Source of the DNA: Gammaproteobacteria bacterium
GTDB lineage: Bacteria > Pseudomonadota > Gammaproteobacteria > SZUA-229
Direction: 5' to 3'
Assembly: GCA_022340645.1 (NCBI GenBank)
Contig: JAJDNP010000140.1
Coordinates: 1-32,653 of the forward strand
DNA: 32,653 nt
Shown here: in pieces, positions 24,199-32,653 of the stretch
Numbering within the stretch: the stretch's first letter is position 1
Layout of the letters: every line of letters starts with the position of its first letter
Notes under the pieces: model-generated
Database searches by the model: none
What the model was told of the DNA's origin: nothing
Seen by the model: only the letters and a program-made list of their open reading frames with translations
Position numbers and translations under genes: made by a program

Positions 24199-24522
24199 AT
24201 GAACGTTTCACCTGAATCATTCCCTAATGCACCCACTGACTGGGATATTGAAACTGCTAAGGCAACAGCCCAGGCTGAAGGCATAACGCTTAGCAATGAT
24301 CACTGGGAATTAATTCGAGCCTTGCAGGAGTACTACACTAAAGTAGAATTCCCACACCTGCGACAGATAAAAGATGCGCTTGATGAGAAATTTCATTCTC
24401 GCGGCGGCATGAAGTATCTTTATGAAATTATGCCCGGTGGACCCGTTGCTGCAGGATGTCGGCTTGCCGGACTTGAAGTGCCTGCCGGTGCGATTGATAA
24501 ATCGTTTGGTAGTACTGCCTAG
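24199..24522 (+). CDS. DsrC-family protein with CysB only, C-terminal Cys lost
   Basis: This 107-aa protein belongs to the DsrC/TusE family. Landmarks are DWDIETAKATAQAEGITLSNDHW (fold core), the YLYEIMPGGPVAAG turn and the C-terminal arm CRLAGLEVPAGAID. Cys87 occupies the position of CysB in DsrC. The universal C-terminal CysA, 11 residues later, is Ala98. The arm then continues for nine residues (IDKSFGSTA) instead of ending. It therefore has the opposite cysteine pattern to the paralogue at 14756. It cannot form the intramolecular disulfide or trisulfide of DsrC; a regulatory or single-thiol carrier role is possible but unproven. It has a good SD (AGGAG, 6-nt spacer) and its own long upstream region, and looks like a monocistronic, well-expressed gene. 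Confidence 0.88.
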   Translation: MNVSPESFPNAPTDWDIETAKATAQAEGITLSNDHWELIRALQEYYTKVEFPHLRQIKDALDEKFHSRGGMKYLYEIMPGGPVAAGCRLAGLEVPAGAIDKSFGSTA

Positions 24523-24526
24523 AAAA

Positions 24527-24607
24527 TAACCCGGTTATCCGCAGATAATCACCGGTTAAATTCATAACATGTTTATGTGCCCTGTCGTAGCATTTGCTGA
24601 CAGGGCA
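24527..24607. terminator. Two hairpins downstream of the second DsrC-like gene
   Basis: A first imperfect stem spans about 24527-24559 (TAAC-CGG-TTATC against GATAA-CCGG-TTA). A second, perfect 9-bp stem TGCCCTGTC/GACAGGGCA lies at 24578-24586 and 24599-24607. Both lie in the 215-nt gap between this gene and the convergent PEPCK-like gene. Neither has a strong T tract; together they may end or protect the plus-strand transcript. Confidence 0.4.
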
Positions 24608-24737
24608 GCTATATGCCTGAGGCGCTTTATTAATAACAGTTTCGGCCCGAGGTCCTGTCAAGCACTTCGGGCATTGTCATAAATAATCAATTAAACTCAA
24701 CTATCTGCGGATAGCATATCCAGTCAGGAGCAAATTA

Positions 24738-27700
24738 TTATGCTCCTTTATGTATCCAGTCCGCACCAATGGTTCCCTGCAGACGCTGAAAATAACTGTC
24801 ACTATTGACCCACTCCAGCATTTGTTCTGCATTTTCCATTTGTTCCTCCAGGCTTGCCCAGAGATCCGTTTCTGACTCGTTGGTTCCATCCATTTTTTGC
24901 TCGATATAGTCCCTGTTCATCTGCCATAATGCCGCGTCACGTTGCTGCTTGATCGTTAGGCGCTCCTGGTACCAGGCGCTTTGCAGCAGATAATCAAGCG
25001 TGAACATATATCGGATGGCTGGATCATCGATGCCTTTGCCTTCATGATGACCATTTGCCATTATATTCAGTACGGCCTGCAACGGCGGACATGCATCGTT
25101 TATTGAGCCATCTTCAATATAAGCTAAAGCGACTTTCTGCTGCGCTTCCACGATATTGTTTATACCGTCAACATACGCATCCATACCCTGCGTTTCCGGA
25201 CGTAACATTTCTTCGTCAAAAACAATTGTTGGACTGTCAAATACCTTACCAAAAAACGCGTGAACAAATTTTTCAGTAATACGGTAACCAAGGCGGCTGG
25301 CATAGACGGTTTTTCCCTGATATTCAAAGTCTTCTATTTTTTCCAAATGGCCATTTGCGATTAAAAATTTGGGATCACGGTGTTCTATAGGCAGGCGGCA
25401 CCAGATCTCGGGAATAAGCATACTGACATCATGATCAATACGGCGTCGCGATCCAATATAGCCGGCCGCAGATGAAAATCCGGCATAATCACATAAAATA
25501 AAAGATACTAGCGCGTTATTTAAGTCCGCAGTTGTTGACAGCGCATTAAACGGTCCTTTGGTTAAAGCGCCTTCAGACCCAGCACCAGTAGTTGACGGTG
25601 ACTTGCCGGTCAGGCTGCAGATTATATCCATAAATAATTCTGGCAATTCGTGGTAGTGAATCGGATTATATACAGCCAGCGGGCGTATACCAGCCGCTTT
25701 ATCTTCCGGGTTATTTCGGCGTCCCTGTAATACTGCATTCACTGGAAAATAGACGGGCTCGCTAAGTGACAAACCTCGAGACAGGCGTGCACCCGTCTGC
25801 GCAAGATAAAAGCTTCTTGGATTTGCTAAATCGGGGCGTTTTTGTAAATAGCGAACATTTTTGCTGGGCTCGCCATCAACAATGCGGGGGTGAGCAGAAG
25901 ATACAAAATATTCACCCTCCTCCGCCTCGGCTGCTTTGCGAATTAATTCCCGCATCGGCAGGGTATAATTCTGGAAGTTAACAGTATCTTCAACCAGCTC
26001 ACGGGCCTCTGCAGCGGTGAGCGGTTCAAAGTTTGAAATGAAATTTCCTGGTTCTGCCAAATCTGATTCGGCCTGTTTATCCAGGCCTCGCACAATCGCA
26101 TCATCAGGACGCTGAAACAAGCGGTTTTCGCAATTTTTTACCAGCTTGATGCTTGGATTTTTATAGCGGCTGTTAAGCTTGCCTTCGACATAATGTACCG
26201 GCACGACCGTTGAAGCGGTAATATCATCTTCAGTCTGTACTTTTGTTGCCGCCACAAAATCCTGCCGTAATTTATAAATACGCCAGGTACCGTCAATGTG
26301 CACGCCAACACGCAGATAGCTGGTAATCAGTTTTCGCCCATCAAATTTAAATTCATGCCCGGGGTAACCGTTTACCTCGTCAACTGAAAAATGTCTTCGC
26401 CAGTTTTTACCCCACTGTGGTTTATAGAAACGCTTGATCAGATAAACCAGTGCCAGAATATGCTGAGGAATACTTTCCAGCCACTGATTGTACTCATCAG
26501 TGTAGATTTCCGCTGACGGTGTTAATAGACGTATCACCGAACCGAGGCTGCGCTCATTACTCAATACACCTCGGTTATCGTTTTTAGAACTGTCACGGCG
26601 GCGTGTTGAATAGTCATAATTGATAATTGCTTCCACCTGGTTCATGTCTTTTTCAAAATCACCTATGAAAACCGGACCCGAAATCATGGAATCCTGGATC
26701 GATTTTGAAATTTCAGATTTGCCGCCACCTGAAACCGTGCTTGGTTTATGACAAAACGTTCCTTCGCCCAGCGTGCCTATTAACCGCCAGCTAGGTGCAT
26801 GCGGGTGTTTTTGCATATGTACCTGAAAGCCGCTTGGATAGATGTAGGTACGATCTGCCAGCAGCTTCAGTTGCTGTCTTTTGCCATCCCGTGCCCAGCT
26901 GATAGTCTGTTGCAGCATGTCAATATGCGCATTTTCCGGAATATAAACAATATCGGGAAAAATATTATCAAGTGCATAACCTTCGGCTTTAACACTGATG
27001 CCACCTTCCAGTTGCTTGCATAAGCGCGCAAAGGTGTGGCCCGTCATCTCGTCTTCGATTTTGGGAAGATAATAGGTACCCAGGTTGAATCGTGGAAACG
27101 CGACGGCGCCGCCGGAATGTTCTTCTTCTACACCGCCAAATAAATTTGCCGAATAACTGATTTGTGATTTGATTTCTTTTTTACTGTAACCGAAGTAGTT
27201 ATCGGCAATAATCGTAACGATAACCCCATCCATATCGCGGCATACAATTTTGAAAGCATTGCCATCATTATAGAGTTCATTGTCATCCTGCCAGCACATA
27301 CCATCTTTACGTTGACGCTCGCTGGCATCATCGTAGTGCGGCAAACCAAGCTCTTTTTTGGTTAATTTCGTGAGCTGTGGTGCGAGAATGACGCAGCCGC
27401 TATGTCCGGTCCAGTGATCAATGTCCAGAGCAGCATCATTTTCCGGCAAAAACGGATCTCCGCCATTACCAAAAATCGATTCCACAAAATCCAGGTTCGA
27501 AACCAGTGAGCCGGGCGCGAAAAATCTTGTTTCCATGCTCTTTTCAGGCAGCACACCTTCCACTTCCGGTCTGACAACAGGTCGTAATAATAATGAAACC
27601 CACAAATTGGCCGGGTCTTGTTGTTCACTGGTAATAGGCAGACCTAATAATTCTGTTGGCGGATCCAGTGCCTTCTCTAACAGACAGGCATACACATCGA

Positions 27701-28190
27701 CGGGTACGGCTTTTTTGTCTGCCGGTATCGGTAAGCCACCTTCAACAATATGAAATACACCGGAGGTGGTGCGTCGGTCATTTTTTGGGTTGTGCAATAC
27801 GCCCTGTATTAAACGGTATGATTCAATTAAATCTGACTTGTACGTGTTACTGTTAAATGGCAGCGACAGTTCACGCACAATACCATCTTCGTTTAGATTA
27901 AAGGTTTCACCTGGTAATTTAATTTCAGTATCAATGCCATTGCGTTTTAAATAGTTATTCAAAAAGTATTGTATACGCTGGTCCGCTGGACAACGGTATT
28001 CAGCAAGTAATTGTCTTTGCGCGGAATAATTCTTTAATAAACTATCAGCAACAGCCAGATAACCGCGATCTGTGCTCAAATGGCAGCGATGCCCCAAAGA
28101 AGCCAGTTGCAAACAAATATGCTGCAATGCAATTTGCCGCTTATCAACTGCTCGTCTTTCTGGAAGGATATAGTTTATCTGTGATTTCAT
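24738..28190 (-). CDS. Probable pyrophosphate-type PEP carboxykinase (PEPCK superfamily, ~1150 aa)
   Basis: This very large cytosolic protein (1150 aa from ATG 28190; an upstream TTG adds 13) carries motifs in PEPCK order. With numbering from the TTG start: YFGYSKKEIKSQ (345-356) resembles the metal-ligand lysine motif YAGEMKKG. HSGGAVAFPRF (371-381) resembles the metal-ligand histidine motif HCSANV. TVSGGGKSEIS (498-508) is a kinase-1-type P-loop. FIGDFEKDM (521-529) is a kinase-2-type acidic motif. Known ATP- and GTP-PEPCKs are 520-640 aa; the ~1150-residue length matches the PPi-dependent enzymes of Propionibacterium and Entamoeba. These interconvert oxaloacetate + PPi with PEP + CO2 + Pi. 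The C-terminal half is not recognised by motif. The gene stands alone, convergent with the DsrC-like gene, and a six-codon leader ORF overlaps its ATG. Confidence 0.72.
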   Translation of the reverse strand: MKSQINYILPERRAVDKRQIALQHICLQLASLGHRCHLSTDRGYLAVADSLLKNYSAQRQLLAEYRCPADQRIQYFLNNYLKRNGIDTEIKLPGETFNLNEDGIVRELSLPFNSNTYKSDLIESYRLIQGVLHNPKNDRRTTSGVFHIVEGGLPIPADKKAVPVDVYACLLEKALDPPTELLGLPITSEQQDPANLWVSLLLRPVVRPEVEGVLPEKSMETRFFAPGSLVSNLDFVESIFGNGGDPFLPENDAALDIDHWTGHSGCVILAPQLTKLTKKELGLPHYDDASERQRKDGMCWQDDNELYNDGNAFKIVCRDMDGVIVTIIADNYFGYSKKEIKSQISYSANLFGGVEEEHSGGAVAFPRFNLGTYYLPKIEDEMTGHTFARLCKQLEGGISVKAEGYALDNIFPDIVYIPENAHIDMLQQTISWARDGKRQQLKLLADRTYIYPSGFQVHMQKHPHAPSWRLIGTLGEGTFCHKPSTVSGGGKSEISKSIQDSMISGPVFIGDFEKDMNQVEAIINYDYSTRRRDSSKNDNRGVLSNERSLGSVIRLLTPSAEIYTDEYNQWLESIPQHILALVYLIKRFYKPQWGKNWRRHFSVDEVNGYPGHEFKFDGRKLITSYLRVGVHIDGTWRIYKLRQDFVAATKVQTEDDITASTVVPVHYVEGKLNSRYKNPSIKLVKNCENRLFQRPDDAIVRGLDKQAESDLAEPGNFISNFEPLTAAEARELVEDTVNFQNYTLPMRELIRKAAEAEEGEYFVSSAHPRIVDGEPSKNVRYLQKRPDLANPRSFYLAQTGARLSRGLSLSEPVYFPVNAVLQGRRNNPEDKAAGIRPLAVYNPIHYHELPELFMDIICSLTGKSPSTTGAGSEGALTKGPFNALSTTADLNNALVSFILCDYAGFSSAAGYIGSRRRIDHDVSMLIPEIWCRLPIEHRDPKFLIANGHLEKIEDFEYQGKTVYASRLGYRITEKFVHAFFGKVFDSPTIVFDEEMLRPETQGMDAYVDGINNIVEAQQKVALAYIEDGSINDACPPLQAVLNIMANGHHEGKGIDDPAIRYMFTLDYLLQSAWYQERLTIKQQRDAALWQMNRDYIEQKMDGTNESETDLWASLEEQMENAEQMLEWVNSDSYFQRLQGTIGADWIHKGA

Positions 28191-28399
28191 AACGCTTTCC
28201 AAAACATAAACCTCTTTTACAACAACCAATGCTGGAGACTAATTTTAGAGGGCTGCGCGCAATATATCCAATCGAATTATTTCTACATTAATAAATTACG
28301 AACTGCTAAAATATATTAAAAACAATAACATATGCTTTTATCTATTTAGCATGCGCACCATAACAGTGCGAGATTCCAAAAATATTTTGCGAAATCAGC

Positions 28400-28424
28400 A
28401 AAAAAATCTCCGGCACAACGCCGG
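28400..28424 (-). terminator. Intrinsic terminator, probably for glmU
   Basis: On the minus strand a stem CCGGC/GCCGG with loop GTTGT is followed by AGA and seven T residues, a standard intrinsic terminator. It lies about 226 nt after the glmU stop, and 128 nt of that distance is the inserted repeat element. Confidence 0.65.
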
Positions 28425-28502
28425 TTGAGGGTAGCTTCAGGGAGGAGATTTTAACGGGCGGCATTGGCATTGCCTTAAAGACATATCCTCATGAAAATAT
28501 AA

Positions 28503-28650
28503 GTTAATGCAGCATTGCTGTCCCACTTAATGTTAGAAACATGGATTGGCAACTGTTGTGCGAGACCGTATGCCGCATGGATGCGGCATTCGAGCGTACA
28601 AGCAAGTATTCACGCGTGTAATTTGAATGGGACAGCAATGGTTAATGCAG
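28503..28650. mobile_element. MITE-like element (28513-28640) with 13-bp terminal inverted repeats and 10-bp target duplication
   Basis: The termini are CATTGCTGTCCCA (28513-28525) and its exact reverse complement (28628-28640). Directly outside lie identical 10-bp copies of GTTAATGCAG (28503-28512 and 28641-28650), the expected target-site duplication. The 128-bp body has no gene but holds a 9-bp stem ATGCCGCAT/ATGCGGCAT (28570-28578, 28581-28589). It is therefore non-autonomous and must have been moved by a transposase elsewhere. Target duplications of about 10-12 bp are typical of several IS4-related groups, but the parent element is not identified. It sits directly after the glmU stop codon. 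Confidence 0.75.
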
Positions 28651-30012
28651 CTATTTTTTTTTGACCGGGCGCTGCCAGTCTTTTATATGCTTTTGCGGAC
28701 TGCGGCTTAATGTTAAACCATAGTCTTCGGTATCTCTGGTAATCGTTGAGCCTGCGCCAATCGTGGTATTTTCGCCAATGGTTACCGGTGCAATCAGTTG
28801 TGTGTCTGAACCAATAAACGCGCCATCTTTAATAATGGTTTTGAATTTATTCGCACCGTCATAATTGCAGGTAATGGTGCCCGCGCCAATATTGACATTT
28901 TTACCAATCTCACTGTCGCCAAGGTAAGTTAAGTGGCTGGCTTTACTGTTGACACCCAGCGTTGTATTTTTTATTTCAACAAAATTGCCTACCCGGCTGT
29001 TTTCCTGCAAGTGTGTCCCTGGGCGAATGCGAGCGAAAGGCCCAACTTCTGTTTTCCTGTCGATAATCGCATTTTCGATGACAGAATAAGGTTTGATAGT
29101 GCAGTCACTGGCAATGCTGCTGTTTTTGATTACGCAGCCAGCACCGACGCTGACATGGGAACCGATATTTGTTTCTCCTTCAAACACGCAGTTAATATCA
29201 ATAAAACTGTCATTGCCGACTTTTAAATCACCGCGAACATCTATGCGTGCTGGATCAGCCAGCGTCACGCCGTCTGTTAATAATTTTTCAGCAATACCCT
29301 GTTGAAAAATTCTTTCCAGACGGGCTAGTTGTTTTCTGTCATTAACCCCTTCAACTTCATAACTATGATCTACCTGCGTGGTAATTATTTCATTACCATC
29401 TTTAACGGCCAGGGCAATCATATCCGTTAGATAGTATTCACCCTGTGCATTGTTATTATCGATTTTAGCCAGGTTTTCGTGGAGGTAAGCTGCATTAACA
29501 GCCACTATACCGGTGTTCACTTCTTTAATCGCCCTGATCTCATGAGATGCATCTTTATCTTCCACAATGGCAGTTACTTTTCCGTTTTCACGAACGATGC
29601 GGCCATAGCCAGCCGGGTTGTCAAGGTTAACCGTCAATAGAGATACATTATTTGCGCTGACATTATTAACTAATTTTTCCAATGTTTCTGCTTTTATCAG
29701 GGGAACGTCGCCGTATAATATCAGCACCACATTTTCATCGCTAATGTGAGGACTGGCCTGCTGCACGGCATGGGCTGTGCCTAATTGTTCATCCTGCAGG
29801 CACCACTCAACATCGAAATGCTGGCACTGCTGTTTCAGTAATTCACCGCCATGGCCATATACCACCTGAACCTGTTTCGCGCCGAGACTTTTGCTGGTGT
29901 TATAGACATGCTCAACCATGGGTATTCCTGCAAGCCTGTGCAACACCTTTGGCTTTGTCGAGCGCATGCGGGTACCGGCGCCAGCAGCGAGGATAATGAC
30001 GGATAGATTCAT
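28651..30012 (-). CDS. glmU: Bifunctional UDP-N-acetylglucosamine pyrophosphorylase / glucosamine-1-phosphate N-acetyltransferase
   Basis: This 453-aa cytosolic enzyme makes UDP-GlcNAc for peptidoglycan and LPS: it acetylates glucosamine-1-phosphate, then uridylylates it. The N-terminal pyrophosphorylase has LAAGAGTRMRSTKPKVLH (residues 8-25) and YGDVPLI. From about residue 250 a left-handed beta-helix of hexapeptide repeats begins (for example IGSHVSVGAGCVIKNSSIA). The acetyltransferase site region SHLTYLGDSEIGKNVNIGAG is intact. Length matches E. coli GlmU (456). It is downstream of the ATP synthase genes, as in many gammaproteobacteria, but separated from them by a terminator and a large inverted repeat. 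glmS, a frequent neighbour, is not present. Confidence 0.97.
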   Translation of the reverse strand: MNLSVIILAAGAGTRMRSTKPKVLHRLAGIPMVEHVYNTSKSLGAKQVQVVYGHGGELLKQQCQHFDVEWCLQDEQLGTAHAVQQASPHISDENVVLILYGDVPLIKAETLEKLVNNVSANNVSLLTVNLDNPAGYGRIVRENGKVTAIVEDKDASHEIRAIKEVNTGIVAVNAAYLHENLAKIDNNNAQGEYYLTDMIALAVKDGNEIITTQVDHSYEVEGVNDRKQLARLERIFQQGIAEKLLTDGVTLADPARIDVRGDLKVGNDSFIDINCVFEGETNIGSHVSVGAGCVIKNSSIASDCTIKPYSVIENAIIDRKTEVGPFARIRPGTHLQENSRVGNFVEIKNTTLGVNSKASHLTYLGDSEIGKNVNIGAGTITCNYDGANKFKTIIKDGAFIGSDTQLIAPVTIGENTTIGAGSTITRDTEDYGLTLSRSPQKHIKDWQRPVKKK

Positions 30013-30050
30013 CTTAATAATCTCTACGTTTTAATATTTTATAAGCCTTA

Positions 30051-30130
30051 ACCACAGAGACACAGAGAGCACAGAGGATTCTTTATGTTTTATAAAAATA
30101 TAAACTCTGTGCTCTCTGTGTCTCTGTGGT
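30051..30130. repeat. 26-bp perfect inverted repeat built of ACAGAG units
   Basis: Arms 30051-30076 and 30105-30130 are exact reverse complements with a 28-nt AT-rich loop. Each arm contains three ACAGAG units separated by 2-3 nt (ACC-ACAGAG-AC-ACAGAG-AGC-ACAGAG). The element lies 39 nt upstream of glmU and after the atpC terminator. Similar CACAGAGACACAGAG repeats are known to me from many bacterial intergenic regions. As RNA it would form a very stable hairpin in the glmU leader if transcription starts upstream. Confidence 0.8.
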
Positions 30131-30153
30131 GAAATTCCTTTGTTTTATATATA

Positions 30154-30187
30154 AAAAAGGCCGCACCCTCTCGGGTTCGACCTTTTA
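30154..30187 (-). terminator. Intrinsic terminator of the atp operon
   Basis: On the minus strand, AAAAGG (30181-30186) pairs with CCTTTT (30155-30160), with an inner ACCC/GGGT pairing and a GAGA loop, followed by a T run. It lies about 40 nt after the atpC stop. The A/T flanks are symmetric enough to work in both directions. Confidence 0.75.
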
Positions 30188-30223
30188 ATTTTAGTCTATT
30201 ACGCCTGTAATTATATTTTATGC

Positions 30224-30643
30224 TTATTTTTTCTTGCGAATTTTCTTCAATGCTTCAATTTGCGCCACAGCTTCTATTAATTCAGACTTGGCTTTAGCAT
30301 AATCCATTTCGGAAGCTTTTTCTTTCATGGTGGCTTCAGCACGGGTTTTTGCTTCCAGTGCCGCTGCCTCATCGATATCCGCCGCACGCAATGCGGTATC
30401 CGACAGAATCGTCACTACATGCGGCTGAATCTCCAGGATGCCACCGCTGACATAAAACGCTTGCTCTTCGCCTTCCAGTGGTATTACCCGAACAACCCCT
30501 GCCTTCAGGGTAGACAGCATCGGGGCATGACGAGGCATAACGCCGACTTCACCCAGTTCAGCGGGTGCGTACACCTGGGTTACCGTGCCGGAATAAATTT
30601 CCTTTTCAGCACTTACGATGTCTACGTGCATTGTCATTGGCAT
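30224..30643 (-). CDS. atpC: F1 ATP synthase epsilon subunit
   Basis: This 139-aa subunit of the central stalk of F1 links gamma to the c-ring and can inhibit ATP hydrolysis. The N-terminal beta-sandwich has [20 protein letters not shown] and the [13 protein letters not shown]-like stretch ([19 protein letters not shown]). The C-terminal helical hairpin is rich in Ala, Lys and Glu ([20 protein letters not shown]). Start ATG 30643 has a GAGA-type SD; two further ATGs lie within the first five codons. It is the last gene of the operon, 65 nt after atpD, with a terminator directly behind. Confidence 0.97.
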   Translation of the reverse strand: MPMTMHVDIVSAEKEIYSGTVTQVYAPAELGEVGVMPRHAPMLSTLKAGVVRVIPLEGEEQAFYVSGGILEIQPHVVTILSDTALRAADIDEAAALEAKTRAEATMKEKASEMDYAKAKSELIEAVAQIEALKKIRKKK

Positions 30644-30708
30644 GGGCTTATCTCTGCTATTCGTCGTTACGCTAACTTACAATTATTTATTTAAGATCAA
30701 ACTACCAG

Positions 30709-32115
<1,407 letters not shown>

Positions 32116-32174
32116 TTAGTATTCTGTTTATGTTATGCAGATACCTGCGGTGCCAGGTGAAGAATGCCGGCAGC

Positions 32175-32653
32175 CTAGACTGCCGCCGCGCCTCCAACAA
32201 TTTCGGAGATCTCCTGCGTAATCGCCGCCTGGCGGGCTTTATTGTAAATAGTCTGCAGTTCCTTGATGATATCAGATGCATTATCAGTCGCACTTTTCAT
32301 TGCGATCATTCGAGCAGCCATTTCACAGGCAATATTTTCGACCACGCCGCGATAGACCTGGGATTCTATAAAACGCATCATTAAGGCATCAATAATCAGC
32401 TTCGTATCCGGCTCATACATATAGTCCCAGTGATGATCCAGTTTCTTGTCGATTTCGCCATTGGCAGGAATCAACTGCTGAATGTAGGGTTTCTGCGACA
32501 TGGTATTGACAAATTCATTGCCGACAAGAATCAGGCGATCAATTCTGCCATCATCGTAGGCATCCAGCATTACCTTCACGGTACCAATCAGGGCTTCGTT
32601 GGCCGGCACATCACCCAGGTGATCGGCCTGTGCAATGATTTTGCCTTTAAACC
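32175..32653 (-). CDS. atpG: F1 ATP synthase gamma subunit (partial, N-terminus off window)
   Basis: About 159 C-terminal residues are visible. The frame is open to the right edge and begins [20 protein letters not shown]. The gamma signature at the C-terminus is clear: [21 protein letters not shown] and [22 protein letters not shown]. The subunit forms the rotating shaft of F1. The missing first ~130 residues include the N-terminal helix of the shaft coiled coil. Confidence 0.96.
   Translation of the reverse strand, partial: FKGKIIAQADHLGDVPANEALIGTVKVMLDAYDDGRIDRLILVGNEFVNTMSQKPYIQQLIPANGEIDKKLDHHWDYMYEPDTKLIIDALMMRFIESQVYRGVVENIACEMAARMIAMKSATDNASDIIKELQTIYNKARQAAITQEISEIVGGAAAV

Larger units (their letters stand above)
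28230..28650. other. Non-coding gap between PEPCK-like gene and glmU
   Basis: No credible gene is present in these ~420 nt. They hold a minus-strand intrinsic terminator (28400-28424) and a MITE-like element (28513-28640) with flanking duplications. The segment 28230-28400 should contain the promoter of the PEPCK-like gene; no convincing boxes were found in its AT-rich sequence. Confidence 0.6.

Noticed and set aside
14756-24522. A dsr sulfur-oxidation operon
   Set aside because: Only two isolated DsrC/TusE-family genes are present; no dsrAB, dsrEFH, dsrMKJOP or tusBCD genes were found, and the two genes are 9 kb apart.
30051-30130. CRISPR-like array of short repeats
   Set aside because: The ACAGAG units are 6 bp and spaced by 2-3 nt inside an inverted repeat; there are no spacers or cas genes.

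Overview
The window looks like the chromosome of an AT-rich gammaproteobacterium. The main reasons are: an E. coli-like gene order (trmL, gpsA, secB, rhodanese, envC), a SecB chaperone, an MSHA-type pilus cluster, RecQ and Ppx of gammaproteobacterial form, and a glmU/atpCDG block. Two DsrC/TusE-family proteins, a rhodanese and an ArsR regulator with the cysteine spacing of persulfide sensors suggest a sulfur-metabolising (possibly sulfur-oxidising) organism. That lifestyle is an inference, since no dsrAB, sox or fcc genes are present here.

Layout. 1-7676 (minus strand): an operon led by a sigma54-type response regulator, followed by an ExeA/MshM-like ATPase with a SPOR domain, an MshL-like secretin, an MshN-like TPR protein and an MshE-like assembly ATPase that runs off the left edge. 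7811-10809: trmL (+), then gpsA, secB, a membrane-anchored rhodanese and an ArsR-family regulator (all minus). 10976-17450 (+): envC, ctpA, a DJ-1/PfpI protein, a DsrC/TusE-like protein and recQ; a ~98-nt imperfect hairpin and a 25-bp dyad lie in front of recQ. 17573-19590 (minus): an Sfp-type phosphopantetheinyl transferase and an exported, probably outer-membrane protein of unknown function. 19673-22360: ppx/gppA (+), a PF04020-type membrane protein (+), a 41-aa membrane protein (-) and a small cysteine-containing protein (+). 22481-24522: a TlpA-like thioredoxin with an exported protein (-), a long AT-rich intergenic region with a probable promoter and hairpins, then a second DsrC-like protein (+). 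24738-28190 (-): a ~1150-residue protein with the active-site motifs of the PEP carboxykinase superfamily, best explained as a pyrophosphate-type PEPCK. 28230-32653: a non-coding gap with a terminator and a 128-bp MITE-like element, then glmU, a 26-bp perfect inverted repeat, a terminator, and atpC, atpD and partial atpG (all minus).

How the genes fit together. The left operon should build and power a type IV pilus-like machine: secretin in the outer membrane, MshM and MshN at the inner membrane, MshE as cytoplasmic motor, with the response regulator as its probable switch. The middle block is envelope and secretion housekeeping (SecB, EnvC for amidase activation, CtpA, GpsA for phospholipid precursors). 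The sulfur-linked genes (rhodanese, ArsR-type sensor, two DsrC-family proteins) are scattered rather than in one operon. The right edge is energy and cell-wall housekeeping (ATP synthase, GlmU).

The points most worth following up are: the two DsrC-family paralogues that each keep a different half of the redox cysteine pair; the putative PPi-PEPCK; the C37/C103 ArsR regulator next to a rhodanese; the MITE between glmU and its terminator; and the short leader ORFs overlapping three start codons. No tRNA, rRNA, CRISPR array or complete insertion sequence was seen.
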